Source: Streptomyces sp. DT2A-34 (GTDB taxonomy: Bacteria > Actinomycetota > Actinomycetes > Streptomycetales > Streptomycetaceae). Taken from it: DNA of 64,000 bases. Both the position numbers and the translations under genes were made by a program. This document shows positions 18,380 to 27,630 of this stretch, piece by piece. The stretch lies in assembly GCF_030499515.1 (NCBI RefSeq), contig NZ_JASTWJ010000001.1, positions 2,584,001 through 2,648,000 on the forward strand, written 5' to 3'. Position 1 is the first letter of the stretch. The number at the start of each line of letters is the position of its first letter. The notes beneath the pieces were generated by a model. That model saw only the letters and a program-made list of their open reading frames with translations, was not told the origin of the DNA and did not search any database.

Positions 18380-19915
18380 CTATCGGTCCCCGAAGACAGT
18401 GCGGTGCCAGTCCTTCCTGGCGACCGCGGTGTTGTCGAACATGACGTGCTTGATCTGGGTGTACTCCTCGAAGGAGTAGGTTGACATGTCCTTGCCGAAG
18501 CCGGAGGCCTTGTAGCCTCCGTGCGGCATCTCGCTGACGATCGGGATGTGGTCGTTGACCCACACACAGCCCGCCTTGATCTCGCGGGTGGCCCGGTTCG
18601 CGCGGTAGACATCACGGCTCCAGGCGGAGGCGGCGAGCCCGTACGGGGTGTCGTTGGCGAGCCTGATCCCCTCGTCGTCGCTGTCGAACGGCACGACGAC
18701 CAGGACCGGCCCGAAGATCTCGGACTGGACGATCTCGCTGTCCTGGGGCGCGTCGGCAACGAGGGTGGGACGGTAGTACGCACCGTTCTCGAGGTCGCCC
18801 TGGGGAGCCTCGCCACCGGTCACCACGCGCGCGTAGGCGCGCGCACGGTCGACGAACCCGGCGACCCGGTCGCGCTGGACATGGGAGATCAGCGGCCCGA
18901 GATCGGTGCCCGGCGCGAACGGATCACCGAGGCGGACGGTGTCCATGAGGGCGGCGGTCTGCTCCACGAAGGCCTCATGGAGCGGCCGTTGCACGTACGC
19001 GCGCGTGGCCGCCGTGCAGTCCTGCCCGGTGTTGATCAGCGCGCCCGCGACCGCGCCGTGGACGGCGGCTTCGAGGTCGGCGTCGTCGAAGACGACGAAG
19101 GGCGCCTTGCCGCCCAGCTCCAGGTGGATCCGCTTCACGGTGGCGGTGGCGATCTCGGCCACGCGCTTGCCGACGGCGGTGGAGCCGGTGAAGGAGGTCA
19201 TGGCGACGTCGGGGTGACCGACGAGGTGCTCACCGGCTTCTCTCCCGGTGCCGGTAATGATGTTGATGACCCCGTCCGGGATCCCGGCGTCGGTGGCGGC
19301 CCGCGCGAAGAGCAGCGAGGTCAGGGGCGTGAGCTCGGCGGGCTTGAGCACGATGGTGTTGCCCGCCGCGATCGCCGGGAGGATCTTCCAGGCGGCCATC
19401 TGGAGGGGGTAGTTCCAGGGGGCGATGGAGCCGACGACGCCGATGGGCTCGCGGCGGACGTAGGAGGTGTGGTCGCCGGAGTACTCCCCGGCGGACTGGC
19501 CGGCGAGGTGGCGGGCGGCACCCGCGAAGAAGGCGGTGTTGTCGATCGTGCCGGGCACGTCGAACTCACGGGTCAGCTTCAGCGGCTTCCCGCACTGCAG
19601 GGACTCGGCGCGGGCGAATTCCTCGGCCCGGTCGGCGAGGACGGCGGCGAAACGGTGCAGCGCGTCGGAGCGCTCGCCCGGGGTCGCGGCGGCCCAGCCC
19701 GGGAACGCCTCGCGCGCGGCGGCGACGGCCGCGTCGACGTCATCGGGGCCGGCCAGGTCGTACGTGTACACCTCCTCGCCGGTCGCAGGGTCGACGACGG
19801 CGTGGGTACGACCCGAGGTCCCCTTCGCCGGTCGGCCCGCGATGTACTGCGCGCCCTCCGCGAAGCGGTCCTGGGCCGGGAATCGTTCCGGGGTGGCGGT
19901 GCCCGGGTTGTGCAT
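18380..19915 (-). CDS. Gamma-aminobutyraldehyde-type dehydrogenase (copy 1)
   Basis: 511 residues. ALDH hallmarks: PWNYPLQMAAWK, FTGSTAVGKRV, LELGGKAPFVVF, catalytic Cys300 in GQDCTAATR, EIFGPVLVVVPF and PHGGYKASGFGKD. GGAGGG sits 6 nt before the ATG. The class converts 4-aminobutanal or its gamma-glutamyl form to GABA derivatives. Its position just upstream of potD (86-bp gap) and of the FAD oxidase supports this. Two more ALDH genes are in the window (1839-3299, 50888-52327). Confidence 0.85.
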   Translation of the reverse strand: MHNPGTATPERFPAQDRFAEGAQYIAGRPAKGTSGRTHAVVDPATGEEVYTYDLAGPDDVDAAVAAAREAFPGWAAATPGERSDALHRFAAVLADRAEEFARAESLQCGKPLKLTREFDVPGTIDNTAFFAGAARHLAGQSAGEYSGDHTSYVRREPIGVVGSIAPWNYPLQMAAWKILPAIAAGNTIVLKPAELTPLTSLLFARAATDAGIPDGVINIITGTGREAGEHLVGHPDVAMTSFTGSTAVGKRVAEIATATVKRIHLELGGKAPFVVFDDADLEAAVHGAVAGALINTGQDCTAATRAYVQRPLHEAFVEQTAALMDTVRLGDPFAPGTDLGPLISHVQRDRVAGFVDRARAYARVVTGGEAPQGDLENGAYYRPTLVADAPQDSEIVQSEIFGPVLVVVPFDSDDEGIRLANDTPYGLAASAWSRDVYRANRATREIKAGCVWVNDHIPIVSEMPHGGYKASGFGKDMSTYSFEEYTQIKHVMFDNTAVARKDWHRTVFGDR

Positions 19916-20114
19916 GTCGCTCCCTCCGTGTCCCCGCGGTGGGGCCGGCGTGGCTCAGGCTCGATTTGAGTGCCGATCCTGACAGAGCAGGAGCACTCCA
20001 ACAAGTGATTCCGTTGTTGCCTTTTGGTTACGCGACGGAATCTGTCGACCAGGTGTCGAGTTGGCCAGAAAAACGCGGGACGGATTGTCGGTGGTGCGTG
20101 CCAGACTCGGCGGC

Positions 20115-20669
20115 ATGCCGAAGATCGATTCTTGGGATGTCCTGATCAGGGAGGTCCGTGCGGGGGCGAGGGTCAAGTATCTGCACTTCTGGGGGCACCG
20201 GCCGAGGCCGGACGGCCAGGTGGGTGCGAGCTGCCTGAGCCAGTGGTGGCCGTCCCCGTTCACGGTGGACGGGGTGGCGTACGCGACCGCCGAGCACTGG
20301 ATGATGGCCGAGAAGGCGCGGCTGTTCGGGGACGCCGAGGCCGAGCGAGGGGTGTTGGGGGCGGGGCATCCGTCGGCGGCGAAGAAGGCCGGGCGGCTGG
20401 TGCGGGGGTTCGACGACGCGATATGGGAGCGGGAGCGGTTCCGGATCGTCGTCGAGGGGTCGGTCCGCAAGTTCGGGGCGCATGCGGATCTGCGGGCGTT
20501 CTTGGTGGGTACCGGGGATCGGGTGCTGGTGGAGGCGAGTCCGGTGGATCGGGTGTGGGGGATCGGGCTGGCGGCGAGTGATGAGGGGGCGGGGGATCCG
20601 GAGCGGTGGCGGGGGCCGAATTTGCTGGGGTTCGCGTTGATGGAGGCGCGGGAGCGGTTGCGGGGGTAG
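20115..20669 (+). CDS. NADAR-domain protein (YbiA-like)
   Basis: 184 residues filling one NADAR domain: FWGH near residue 25, WWPSPFTVDGVAYATAEHWMMAEKARLFGD, and VDRVWGIGLA near the end. Known members cleave N-glycosidic bonds of ADP-ribose-like adducts or riboflavin-pathway intermediates (RibX/YbiA) and some reverse DNA/RNA ADP-ribosylation. The ATG at 20115 begins the conserved region; no clear ribosome site is present, and CAGACT ends 7 nt upstream, which would suit a leaderless transcript. It stands alone and converges on the DUF4190 gene. Confidence 0.8.
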   Translation: MPKIDSWDVLIREVRAGARVKYLHFWGHRPRPDGQVGASCLSQWWPSPFTVDGVAYATAEHWMMAEKARLFGDAEAERGVLGAGHPSAAKKAGRLVRGFDDAIWERERFRIVVEGSVRKFGAHADLRAFLVGTGDRVLVEASPVDRVWGIGLAASDEGAGDPERWRGPNLLGFALMEARERLRG

Positions 20670-20731
20670 GGGGTTCGCCCCCGCCGCCCCTACCCGTCCC
20701 GTCCTGAAGGGGCTCCGCCCCTTCGACCCCG

Positions 20732-20834
20732 CTCCTCAAACGCCGGAGGGGCTGACGTACTCAGCCCGTCCGGCGTTTGAGGACGAGGCCCGTTCAGGGC
20801 CGAAGCGGGGGTCTGGGGGCCGCAGCCCCAGGGA
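20732..20834. repeat. Dispersed hairpin repeat, family A, copy 2
   Basis: Near-identical to 3439-3541: stem 20735-20781 (CTCAAACGCCGGA to CCGGCGTTTGAG) and a second hairpin at ~20813-20831. Another small hairpin (AAGGGGC..GCCCCTT, 20707-20722) precedes it. It lies between the converging ends of the NADAR and DUF4190 genes, a terminator position. Confidence 0.8.
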
Positions 20835-20878
20835 TGGGACGGGTAGGGGCGGCGGGGGCGAGGAAAACCCGGCGGTGC

Positions 20879-21739
20879 CTACGCCGTGGCGATCACAAGC
20901 GCCACCATCCCCAACCCCAACACCACCCCCGCCGCCCCACAGATCATCCCGGCCAGTGCCTGCCCCGGATTCGTCGCCTCGCCCCGCCGCGCCTTGCCCC
21001 GCCCGATCGAACCGAAGATCAGAGCCAGCACACCCAGAATGATCGCCACCGGCCACAGACAGAAGACCGCAGCGGAGATGATCCCGAGCACAAGCGCGGC
21101 CGTGCCCATTCCGTTGCTCGGCATGGCCTGCATACCGGGCCAGCCGTAGTAGCCCGCGGCACCAGGCCCCGCCCCCGGGTACCCGTGACCCACGGGATAG
21201 CCGTACGGAACCTGCCCCGGCCCGTCGGGACCGATGGGCGGCGGCGGAACGGGCTCATCATGAGCGCCGTAGGGACCGGGCGCGGTCGGCGGCGCGAAGG
21301 GGTTCCCCGTCGAGCCGTACGGCGGCATCGCCGGGCCCGGCCCTGCCGACGGGTTCGTCCACGGCGCCGCCGGCGGCACGGCGTCCCGTGGCTCGGACGG
21401 CACGCCCATGGGCGGCATGGACGTGACGGTCTGCTGATCGTGCACGGACGGAGCAGGCCAGACCGGCGGCTCGTTCGAGGAGAGGGTGTGCCCGGGACCG
21501 CCCGGCGTGATGGCGGGGGCCGCCTGCGCGCCCGCGGCAGGAGGCGCCCACGGATCCGGCTCGGTTCGGGACTGCGGCCCACCCGGCACCGCATCACTCG
21601 GCCCGGTCGCCCCCGCCCCCGCCCCCGGCTTGTCCAACGACGTCTTCGGCCCCTTCTCCGACGAAGTCCCCGACCCCCCTGATGCTTCCGATCTCCCCGA
21701 TACTTCCGGCGCCTCCGGCGTCTGCGCGTCGTCGGACAT
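20879..21739 (-). CDS. Proline-rich DUF4190 membrane protein
   Basis: 286 residues. The first ~205 are low-complexity Pro/Gly/Ala/Ser sequence without hydrophobic segments. The last ~75 hold two membrane helices (GMGTAALVLGIISAAVFCLW..., then ALAGMICGAAGVVLGLGMVALVI) of DUF4190 type. A cytosolic disordered tail with a membrane anchor is likely. GGAGGGG lies 8-14 nt before the ATG. Function is unknown. The gene diverges from the adenosine deaminase gene. Confidence 0.75.
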   Translation of the reverse strand: MSDDAQTPEAPEVSGRSEASGGSGTSSEKGPKTSLDKPGAGAGATGPSDAVPGGPQSRTEPDPWAPPAAGAQAAPAITPGGPGHTLSSNEPPVWPAPSVHDQQTVTSMPPMGVPSEPRDAVPPAAPWTNPSAGPGPAMPPYGSTGNPFAPPTAPGPYGAHDEPVPPPPIGPDGPGQVPYGYPVGHGYPGAGPGAAGYYGWPGMQAMPSNGMGTAALVLGIISAAVFCLWPVAIILGVLALIFGSIGRGKARRGEATNPGQALAGMICGAAGVVLGLGMVALVIATA

Positions 21740-21894
21740 GCGCGGGCCCCCTCCGTCGTGCGTGCCGTCATGCTAAGGCCCGGGCATCGCCGACACGGCC
21801 CCGGCCTACGATGCTCCCGAGTAACCGATCAGCCGATCACCCGCGTCCCGCCACCCGCACACCCGGCCGCGGACGCCGTTCCCGGGGAGGAACC

Positions 21895-22956
21895 TTGACC
21901 GACCGTCTCGTCGACGCCCGCGTCCCGCGCGACCTGCACGCCTTCATCGCCGGACTGCCCAAGGCCGAACTGCACGTCCACCACGTCGGCTCCGCCTCCC
22001 CCCGCATCGTCGCGGAACTCGCCGCCCGCCACCCCGACTCCAAGGTCCCCACCGACCCCGAGGCCCTGGTCGACTACTTCATGTTCACGGACTTCGCCCA
22101 CTTCATCGAGGTGTACCTGTCCGTCGTGGACCTGATCCGCACCCCGGAGGACGTACGGCTGCTGACGTACGAGGTGGCCCGCGACCTGGCCCGCCAGCAG
22201 GTGCGCTACGCCGAGCTGACCATCACCCCGTTCTCCTCCACCCGCCGCGGCATCGACGAGAAGGCGTTCATGGACGCCATCGAGGACGCCCGCAAGGCGG
22301 CCGAGGCCGAGTTCGGGACCGTGCTGCGCTGGTGCTTCGACATCCCCGGCGAGGCGGGGCTCGAATCCGCCGAGGAGACCGTGCGGCTCGCCACCGACGA
22401 CCGAGTGCGCCCGGAGGGCCTGGTGTCGTTCGGGCTCGGCGGGCCCGAAATCGGCGTACCGAGGCCGCAGTTCAAGCCGTACTTCGACCGGGCGATCGCC
22501 GCCGGACTGCACTCCGTGCCGCACGCCGGTGAGACCACAGGGCCGGAGACGGTCTGGGACGCCCTGAACCATCTGCGCGCCGAGCGCATCGGGCACGGTA
22601 CGAGCTCGGCGCAGGACCCGAAGCTGCTCGCACACCTCGCCGAGCACCGGATCCCACTGGAGGTGTGCCCGACCTCCAACATCGCCACGCGCGCGGTCCG
22701 CACCATCGACGAGCACCCGATCAAGGAGTTCGCGAAGGCCGGGGTCGTCGTCACCATCAACTCCGACGACCCGCCCATGTTCGGCACGGACCTCAACAAC
22801 GAGTACGCGGTCGCCGCACGCCTCCTCGACCTCGACGAGCGGGGCCTGGCCGACCTGGCCGAGAACGCCGTGGCGGCGTCCTTCCTGGACGCGCCCGGCA
22901 AGGCCCGGATCCAGGCCGAGATCGACACGTACACGAGCACGTGGCTCGCCCCCTGA
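21895..22956 (+). CDS. add: Adenosine deaminase family protein
   Basis: 353 residues. It starts at a TTG preceded by GGGGAGGAACC; an upstream reading frame to 21682 has no ribosome site and unusual composition. The amidohydrolase metal and active-site set is present: HVHH near residue 22, HAGE at ~210, IGHGT at ~236 and SDDPPMFGT near 290. The family deaminates adenosine to inosine; HHVG in place of the usual HLDG and the LFG-type changes suggest an adenine/aminofutalosine deaminase subtype is also possible. The GDPD gene follows 58 bp downstream. Confidence 0.82.
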   Translation: MTDRLVDARVPRDLHAFIAGLPKAELHVHHVGSASPRIVAELAARHPDSKVPTDPEALVDYFMFTDFAHFIEVYLSVVDLIRTPEDVRLLTYEVARDLARQQVRYAELTITPFSSTRRGIDEKAFMDAIEDARKAAEAEFGTVLRWCFDIPGEAGLESAEETVRLATDDRVRPEGLVSFGLGGPEIGVPRPQFKPYFDRAIAAGLHSVPHAGETTGPETVWDALNHLRAERIGHGTSSAQDPKLLAHLAEHRIPLEVCPTSNIATRAVRTIDEHPIKEFAKAGVVVTINSDDPPMFGTDLNNEYAVAARLLDLDERGLADLAENAVAASFLDAPGKARIQAEIDTYTSTWLAP

Positions 22957-23014
22957 CGCCCGGAATGGCGCCCGGACTGACGCCACCCCACCGGCGACCG
23001 CCACAATGACGTCC

Positions 23015-23713
23015 ATGCAGAACGTGACCGCCGTCGCCCACCGCGGCGACCCCTACCGCGTCCGCGAGAACACGCTCGACTCCCTGCGCTCCGCGCTCGA
23101 ACTGGGCGCGGACGCGGTGGAGATCGACGTACGGCTCACCCAGGACGGCGTGCCGGTGCTGCTGCACGACGAGACACTGAAACGGCTGTGGGAGCAGGAC
23201 CGGCCGGTGCTCGCGCTGTCGGCGGCCGAGGTGCGGGGGCTGACGGCGGGCGGGGTGCCGACACTTGAGGAGGCGCTGGCGGCGTGCGACGGGAGCCGCG
23301 TGATGCTCGACCTGCCGGGCACGCCCGATGTGCGGGCGGCACGCCGGGTCGTGGACGTCGTGCGCGGGTGCGGGGCGCAGGACCGCGTGTACTACTGCGC
23401 GGGCGCCCCCGCCATGCTCGCCGTGCGCGCCGCCGACCCGGCCGCCGAGATCGCCCTGACCTGGACGACGCTGGCGCCGCCGCGCCCCGCGCTGCTGGAC
23501 GCGGTGCGCCCGCGCTGGCTCAACTACCGCTTCGGCCTGGTCGACCACGCCCTCACCGAGCGCGTCCACCGCGACGGCTACCTGCTGTCCGCCTGGACCC
23601 CGGACACCCGGCGCTCCATGCGCCGCCTGCTGGACATCGGCGTCGACTCGATCACGACCAATCGGGTCGCCGTCCTCCTCGGCCTGCGCGCCGCCCAGGC
23701 GGACAGGCCCTAG
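23015..23713 (+). CDS. Glycerophosphodiester phosphodiesterase
   Basis: 232 residues filling one GDPD domain: VAHRGDPYRVRENTLDSL, GADAVEIDVRLTQDGVPVLLHDETL and a late VDSITTNRV. It hydrolyses glycerophosphodiesters to glycerol-3-phosphate and an alcohol; there is no signal peptide, so it is cytosolic. No ribosome site precedes either ATG (23006 or 23015). CTGACG at 22977 and CACAAT at 23002-23007 suit a leaderless transcript starting at 23015, which decided the start, with modest confidence. Confidence 0.82.
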   Translation: MQNVTAVAHRGDPYRVRENTLDSLRSALELGADAVEIDVRLTQDGVPVLLHDETLKRLWEQDRPVLALSAAEVRGLTAGGVPTLEEALAACDGSRVMLDLPGTPDVRAARRVVDVVRGCGAQDRVYYCAGAPAMLAVRAADPAAEIALTWTTLAPPRPALLDAVRPRWLNYRFGLVDHALTERVHRDGYLLSAWTPDTRRSMRRLLDIGVDSITTNRVAVLLGLRAAQADRP

Positions 23714-23728
23714 GCACGGTCACCGGCG

Positions 23729-25423
23729 CTACACACGCGAGCGCTGAGCCACCGCCGCCGGATCGGCCGGCGTCTCACGGGTGACGTACTGCGGCACCGG
23801 CGCGGTGTCCTTGCCGTTGTCGCGGACCAGGCCGTAGCGGAGGGCGCCCTGCGGGGGGCCGTACCGCACGTCCTCGTTCACCTTGTCCCAGCTCGACGGC
23901 ATGACGGTCAGGCCGTAGGAGGCGCCGCGCTCGTTCTGGTTCAGGGTGACGGTGCCGTCGAGGTAGAAGTACTCGTTCTGCCACATCTGCTGGGTGCCGT
24001 CGGGCAGCACCGTGTAGCCGATGTCCGGGCCGCCCATGCCGGTGACGTAGCCCCGGTCGGAACCGTCCCCGATGACGTCGTCCATACGGCGGCCGCCACC
24101 CGAGGCGACGTGGAAGATCTCGCCCTTCAGACCGGTCCAGGTCGGCATGGTCAGCCCGCCGGACCGGTCGTGCGGGGAGATCTGCCAGCGCACCAGGACA
24201 TAGCCCTGCCCGCTGAGCGTCACGTTCTCGCCCCGGTGCTGCATGACGGCCTTCGCGCCCCCGGTGCTGGTGACGCCGGACTCGGGGCGGCGGGGCAGGG
24301 CGGCGGGCTCGGCGTTCGGGTCCGGGGCCTGGTCGACGGCGTCGACGACCGTGCCGTACAGGTCGACCTCCTTCGTCGCCGACGGTGACGGGGAAGGCGT
24401 GGCTGTCGGTGTCACCGACGGCGTGGGCGACGGCGGGCGGGCCGTGCTCGCCGCCGTGGGGGCGGCCGCGCGCGGCGGCGCGTCCGGGGTCTGGGTGACG
24501 ACGTACGCGCCGCCCGCGACGATCGTCGCGCCGGCCGTCACCGCCACGGCGGGCTGGGCGAGCGCGGCCATCACCTTCGCGGACCAGCCGACGGAGGTCG
24601 CCGTGGCCGTCGCCGCGGCCGCCGTCTTGCCGCCGAGGGCCAGGGAGAGGGTGAAACCGACCGGGATCGGGACGAGCGCGATACCGACGAGAAGCCGTTC
24701 GGCCGGTACGACGGCCTCGCGGGAGTCGCCGCAGTAGCCGCAGCCCCTGATGTGCCGGGCCAGCCGCTTGCGCCAGACCGAGTCGGGGCGGCCGTTCCAG
24801 CGGGCGGTCAGCTCGCGCAGGTCGGGGCAGGCGCCGTCCAGCGCCCGTACGATGCCGCGCGCGGTCTCCAGCCGCTCCTTGACCCGCTGGACGCGCACCG
24901 CGGCGTGCTGCCGGCTGATCCCGGCCGCGGCGGCCAGTTCGCGCCGGGTCAGCTCTCCCGCGACCTCCAGCCACCACAGCGACAGCAGTTGCCGGTCCTC
25001 GTCGTCCAGCCAGCGCACGGCCTCCGCGACCTCGCGCCGCTGCCCCTCCAACTGCAGCCGCAGCACGGTGAGTTCGGCGAAGTCGGTGGCCTCGTGCGCG
25101 GCCGACTCGTCCAGTTGGGCGGTCTGCCTGCGGCGCGCCCGGTCCCGGATCTGCCGCATGGCGATGGCGACGAGCCAGGAGCGGAAGCTGTCCGGGTCGC
25201 GCAGCGAGCCGAGGTTGTCGACGGCGCGCAGCATGGTCTCCTGGACGACGTCGTCGACGTCGGCATGACCGTTCAGGGCGCGCCCGACCACGTTGTAGAC
25301 CAGCGGCAGCCAGCCCTCGACCAGCTCGTCCAGCGCATGCCGGTCACCGGCCTGCGCCGCCGCGATGGTGGCGCGCCACTGCCGGCCGGCTCGCTCGTCC
25401 ACGTACGTCCTCTCCCGGCTCAC
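23729..25423 (-). CDS. ECF sigma factor fused to zinc-finger anti-sigma-like, transmembrane and extracellular regions
   Basis: 564 residues. Residues ~20-95 are sigma region 2 (VYNVVGRALNGHADVDDVVQETMLRA; RSWLVAIAMRQIRDRAR). Residues ~130-185 are sigma region 4 (LTRRELAAAAGISRQHAAVRVQRVKERL). A zinc-binding anti-sigma signature H-x3-C-x2-C (HIRGCGYC) follows at ~225-235. Then come hydrophobic helices (VGIALVPIPVGFTLSLAL; VAVTAGATIVAGGAYVV), a Pro/Thr/Ser linker and a ~200-residue outer domain. Single-chain ECF groups with C-terminal extensions are known. The sensor and sigma factor would thus be one protein; the signal is unknown. It starts at a GTG with a weak ribosome site. Confidence 0.8.
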   Translation of the reverse strand: MSRERTYVDERAGRQWRATIAAAQAGDRHALDELVEGWLPLVYNVVGRALNGHADVDDVVQETMLRAVDNLGSLRDPDSFRSWLVAIAMRQIRDRARRRQTAQLDESAAHEATDFAELTVLRLQLEGQRREVAEAVRWLDDEDRQLLSLWWLEVAGELTRRELAAAAGISRQHAAVRVQRVKERLETARGIVRALDGACPDLRELTARWNGRPDSVWRKRLARHIRGCGYCGDSREAVVPAERLLVGIALVPIPVGFTLSLALGGKTAAAATATATSVGWSAKVMAALAQPAVAVTAGATIVAGGAYVVTQTPDAPPRAAAPTAASTARPPSPTPSVTPTATPSPSPSATKEVDLYGTVVDAVDQAPDPNAEPAALPRRPESGVTSTGGAKAVMQHRGENVTLSGQGYVLVRWQISPHDRSGGLTMPTWTGLKGEIFHVASGGGRRMDDVIGDGSDRGYVTGMGGPDIGYTVLPDGTQQMWQNEYFYLDGTVTLNQNERGASYGLTVMPSSWDKVNEDVRYGPPQGALRYGLVRDNGKDTAPVPQYVTRETPADPAAVAQRSRV

Positions 25424-25820
25424 TTGCTGCCCGTACGCACCTTCTCAGCCTGACCAGCACTGTTGGCTATGTCGGAGATCACATTCCGCTTTCGGCACGG
25501 GTGAGACGACGGACGGGACGCCAGCGGGGACGGCAGGCGGGGCATCGGGGCGGCTCCCGGGGGTGGGGGGTGGCGGGACGCGAGTGGAGACGCGGTGAAG
25601 GGGGCGGCGATAACACTTTTTTCGGCGACCTGGGCCGCGGACCCGGCCCGTAGGGGCGATCCCTGGCAACGCCCTTGCTGTGTACGGCATTTGCTCCGGG
25701 GTCTCCCAGGGTCCGAGCCCCTCCTCACCGACGATTCGGCCGGGGCCGTACGGCCCGACGATGATCACGGACCTCCCACCGGACGTCCATCGGACCTCCC
25801 GCCCGCCTCAGGAGCAGCAG
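25424..25820. other. Intergenic region between divergent genes
   Basis: 397 bp between the sigma-factor gene (minus) and the beta-lactamase-fold gene (plus), so it must hold both promoters. I see no clear -35/-10 pair, conserved inverted repeat or small coding frame with a ribosome site. Codon-like bias is absent. Confidence 0.5.
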
Positions 25821-26981
25821 ATGCCCGTACGCCCGCTTCCCGCCCTCCTCACCTCAGCGCTCGCCCTGACCCTGACCGCGCTGCCGCTGGCCGGGACGGC
25901 CTCCGCGCGCCCCGCGTCGTCGTCGTGCAGCGCGCGGGCGATCGAGGCCGCCCCGGCGGACGGCCCCGACGTCGGGGCTCTGTGCGCGGCACTCGCCGGA
26001 CTGCCCGACAAGGACGCGACGGCCGCGCTGATCCGCGTGGGCGGCAAGGGAAGCTGGCACGGCGTGGCCGGTGTGCGCGACATGAGAACCGGAGCGCCCG
26101 CGCTGGAGAACGCCCGCTTCCGCGCCGGTTCGACGACGAAGATCGTGACCTCGGCGATCGTGCTGCAACTCGCCGCCGAGGGGCGGATCTCCCTCGACGG
26201 GACCGTGCAGCAGTACCTGCCGGGCCTGCTCACGAAGGACTTCGCGCCCATCACCGTACGGCAGTTGCTGAACTTCACCAGCGGCCTGCAGCCGGGCGCG
26301 TCCCTCGGCGAGGACGTCGACGACGGCTACGAGCACCGCTTCGAGACGCTGACCTCGCAGGAGGTGGTGGCCGCGTCGGTCGCCAAGGGTCCCGACCCCG
26401 ACCACGCGCCCGGCGAGCACCAGCGGTACGGCAACATCCACTACACCGTGCTCGGCATGCTGATCGAGAAGGTCACCGGCGACTCGTACGCCCACCAGGC
26501 GGCCGTACGGATCTTCCGCCCCCTCGGCATGCGGCACACCTCGTTCCCGGCCGGCCCCGACCCCCGTATCCACGGCCCGCACAACCGCGGGTACGACTGG
26601 ATCGACGGCAGGCTGGTCGACGTCACCGAGTGGAACATGTCCGACCGGTTCGCGGCCGGCGACATGATCTCGACGACGGCAGACCTGGATCGGCTGGTCT
26701 TCGCCCTGTTCCGCGGTCAGGTCGTACCCGAGCCGCAGTTGAAGGAGATGTTCACGGTCCCGGCCGTCGACGGGGCCACCATGAGTGCGGGGATGGAGCG
26801 TTACGAACTGAACGGCAAGGCCATATGGGGCAAGACGGGCGCCCGCCCCGGCTATCACACCGTCGTCGCGGCCACCCGTGACCTGTCCCGGACGGTCGTC
26901 TACTCCGTCAACTCGGCCGACGCGAAGGGCGACGGCCTGGCCCTCGCCCAGCGCTTCGCGTTCCCGGCGTTCAACCGCTGA
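25821..26981 (+). CDS. Exported serine hydrolase, class C beta-lactamase/D-Ala-D-Ala carboxypeptidase fold
   Basis: 386 residues. The signal peptide covers ~1-30 (hydrophobic LLTSALALTLTALPLAGTASA). Catalytic motifs: SxxK in GSTTK at ~residue 102, YxN in QRYGN at ~205, and KTG in WGKTG near 338. It acts outside the cytoplasm on peptides, D-amino-acid peptides or esters; true beta-lactamase activity is not implied. AGGAG 7 nt before the ATG at 25821 decided the start. Its last 11 bases overlap the end of the converging membrane-protein gene. Confidence 0.85.
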   Translation: MPVRPLPALLTSALALTLTALPLAGTASARPASSSCSARAIEAAPADGPDVGALCAALAGLPDKDATAALIRVGGKGSWHGVAGVRDMRTGAPALENARFRAGSTTKIVTSAIVLQLAAEGRISLDGTVQQYLPGLLTKDFAPITVRQLLNFTSGLQPGASLGEDVDDGYEHRFETLTSQEVVAASVAKGPDPDHAPGEHQRYGNIHYTVLGMLIEKVTGDSYAHQAAVRIFRPLGMRHTSFPAGPDPRIHGPHNRGYDWIDGRLVDVTEWNMSDRFAAGDMISTTADLDRLVFALFRGQVVPEPQLKEMFTVPAVDGATMSAGMERYELNGKAIWGKTGARPGYHTVVAATRDLSRTVVYSVNSADAKGDGLALAQRFAFPAFNR

Positions 26982-27510
26982 CGGCGACGGCAGCGGCGGC
27001 CGGAGGTGCCGACGCTTCGGTCAGCGCCTCAAGTCGCTTGATCTTCTTCCGTACGACGTACAGCGGGATCACCCCGAAGACGCCGAACGACATGTCGATC
27101 ACCGACCACCAGAAGGGAATGTCGCGGATCGGCCCGCAGATGAGGGCGAGCGGGATGATGCCGGCGCAGGCGATCATCCCGAACTCGACGACCCAGATGT
27201 TGCGGACGGGGTCGCGGTAAGGGCCGTAGAAGGCGACCGCGATGACGAGGTGGGCGAAGGCCAGCCAGTCCGTGCCGTAGAGGAGGAAGGGGTAGTCGGC
27301 GTCGGCGGTGTCGAGTCCGTGCCGGACGCGTTCGATCCAGTCCATAAGGCCGGGGAGGTGCTCCGGCACGGGCAGAGAGCGCAACAGGTCCTCGGTCCAG
27401 CGCAGTTCGTGGACGAGGGGGAAGGCCGTGGCGCCGCTGAGCACCAGGCAGACGACGAAGGAGGCCAGCCAGATGCGGATGCCCTTGAGCAGGGCGGCTC
27501 TGTCGCTCAT
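26971..27510 (-). CDS. Four-helix membrane protein, family not recognised
   Basis: 179 residues. Membrane helices at ~10-32, ~80-97, ~105-125 and ~130-155; a basic loop YVVRKKIKRLE and an Ala-rich tail follow. The arrangement HRTD-W-LAFAHLVIAVAFYGPYRDPVRN is distinctive but I cannot name a function. No ribosome site is seen; TACGCT ends 6 nt before the ATG, which fits a leaderless transcript. It converges with the serine hydrolase and diverges from the lipid kinase gene. Confidence 0.7.
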   Translation of the reverse strand: MSDRAALLKGIRIWLASFVVCLVLSGATAFPLVHELRWTEDLLRSLPVPEHLPGLMDWIERVRHGLDTADADYPFLLYGTDWLAFAHLVIAVAFYGPYRDPVRNIWVVEFGMIACAGIIPLALICGPIRDIPFWWSVIDMSFGVFGVIPLYVVRKKIKRLEALTEASAPPAAAAVAVSG

Positions 27511-27630
27511 GGGGGCAGCGTACGCCTGGAGTTGAACACGTTCGAAAGCGGGGTCCGGCAGGCCCCTCACCGCTGCCGTCCGGTCCGCGACGGACCGGGC
27601 CCTACGATGTCCGCGGCGGACGGAGAAATC

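Noticed and set aside
27607..27630. Upstream ATG of the lipid kinase as start
   Set aside because: No ribosome site precedes it and it overlaps a TACGAT -10-like box, whereas 27631 has GGAG at good spacing.
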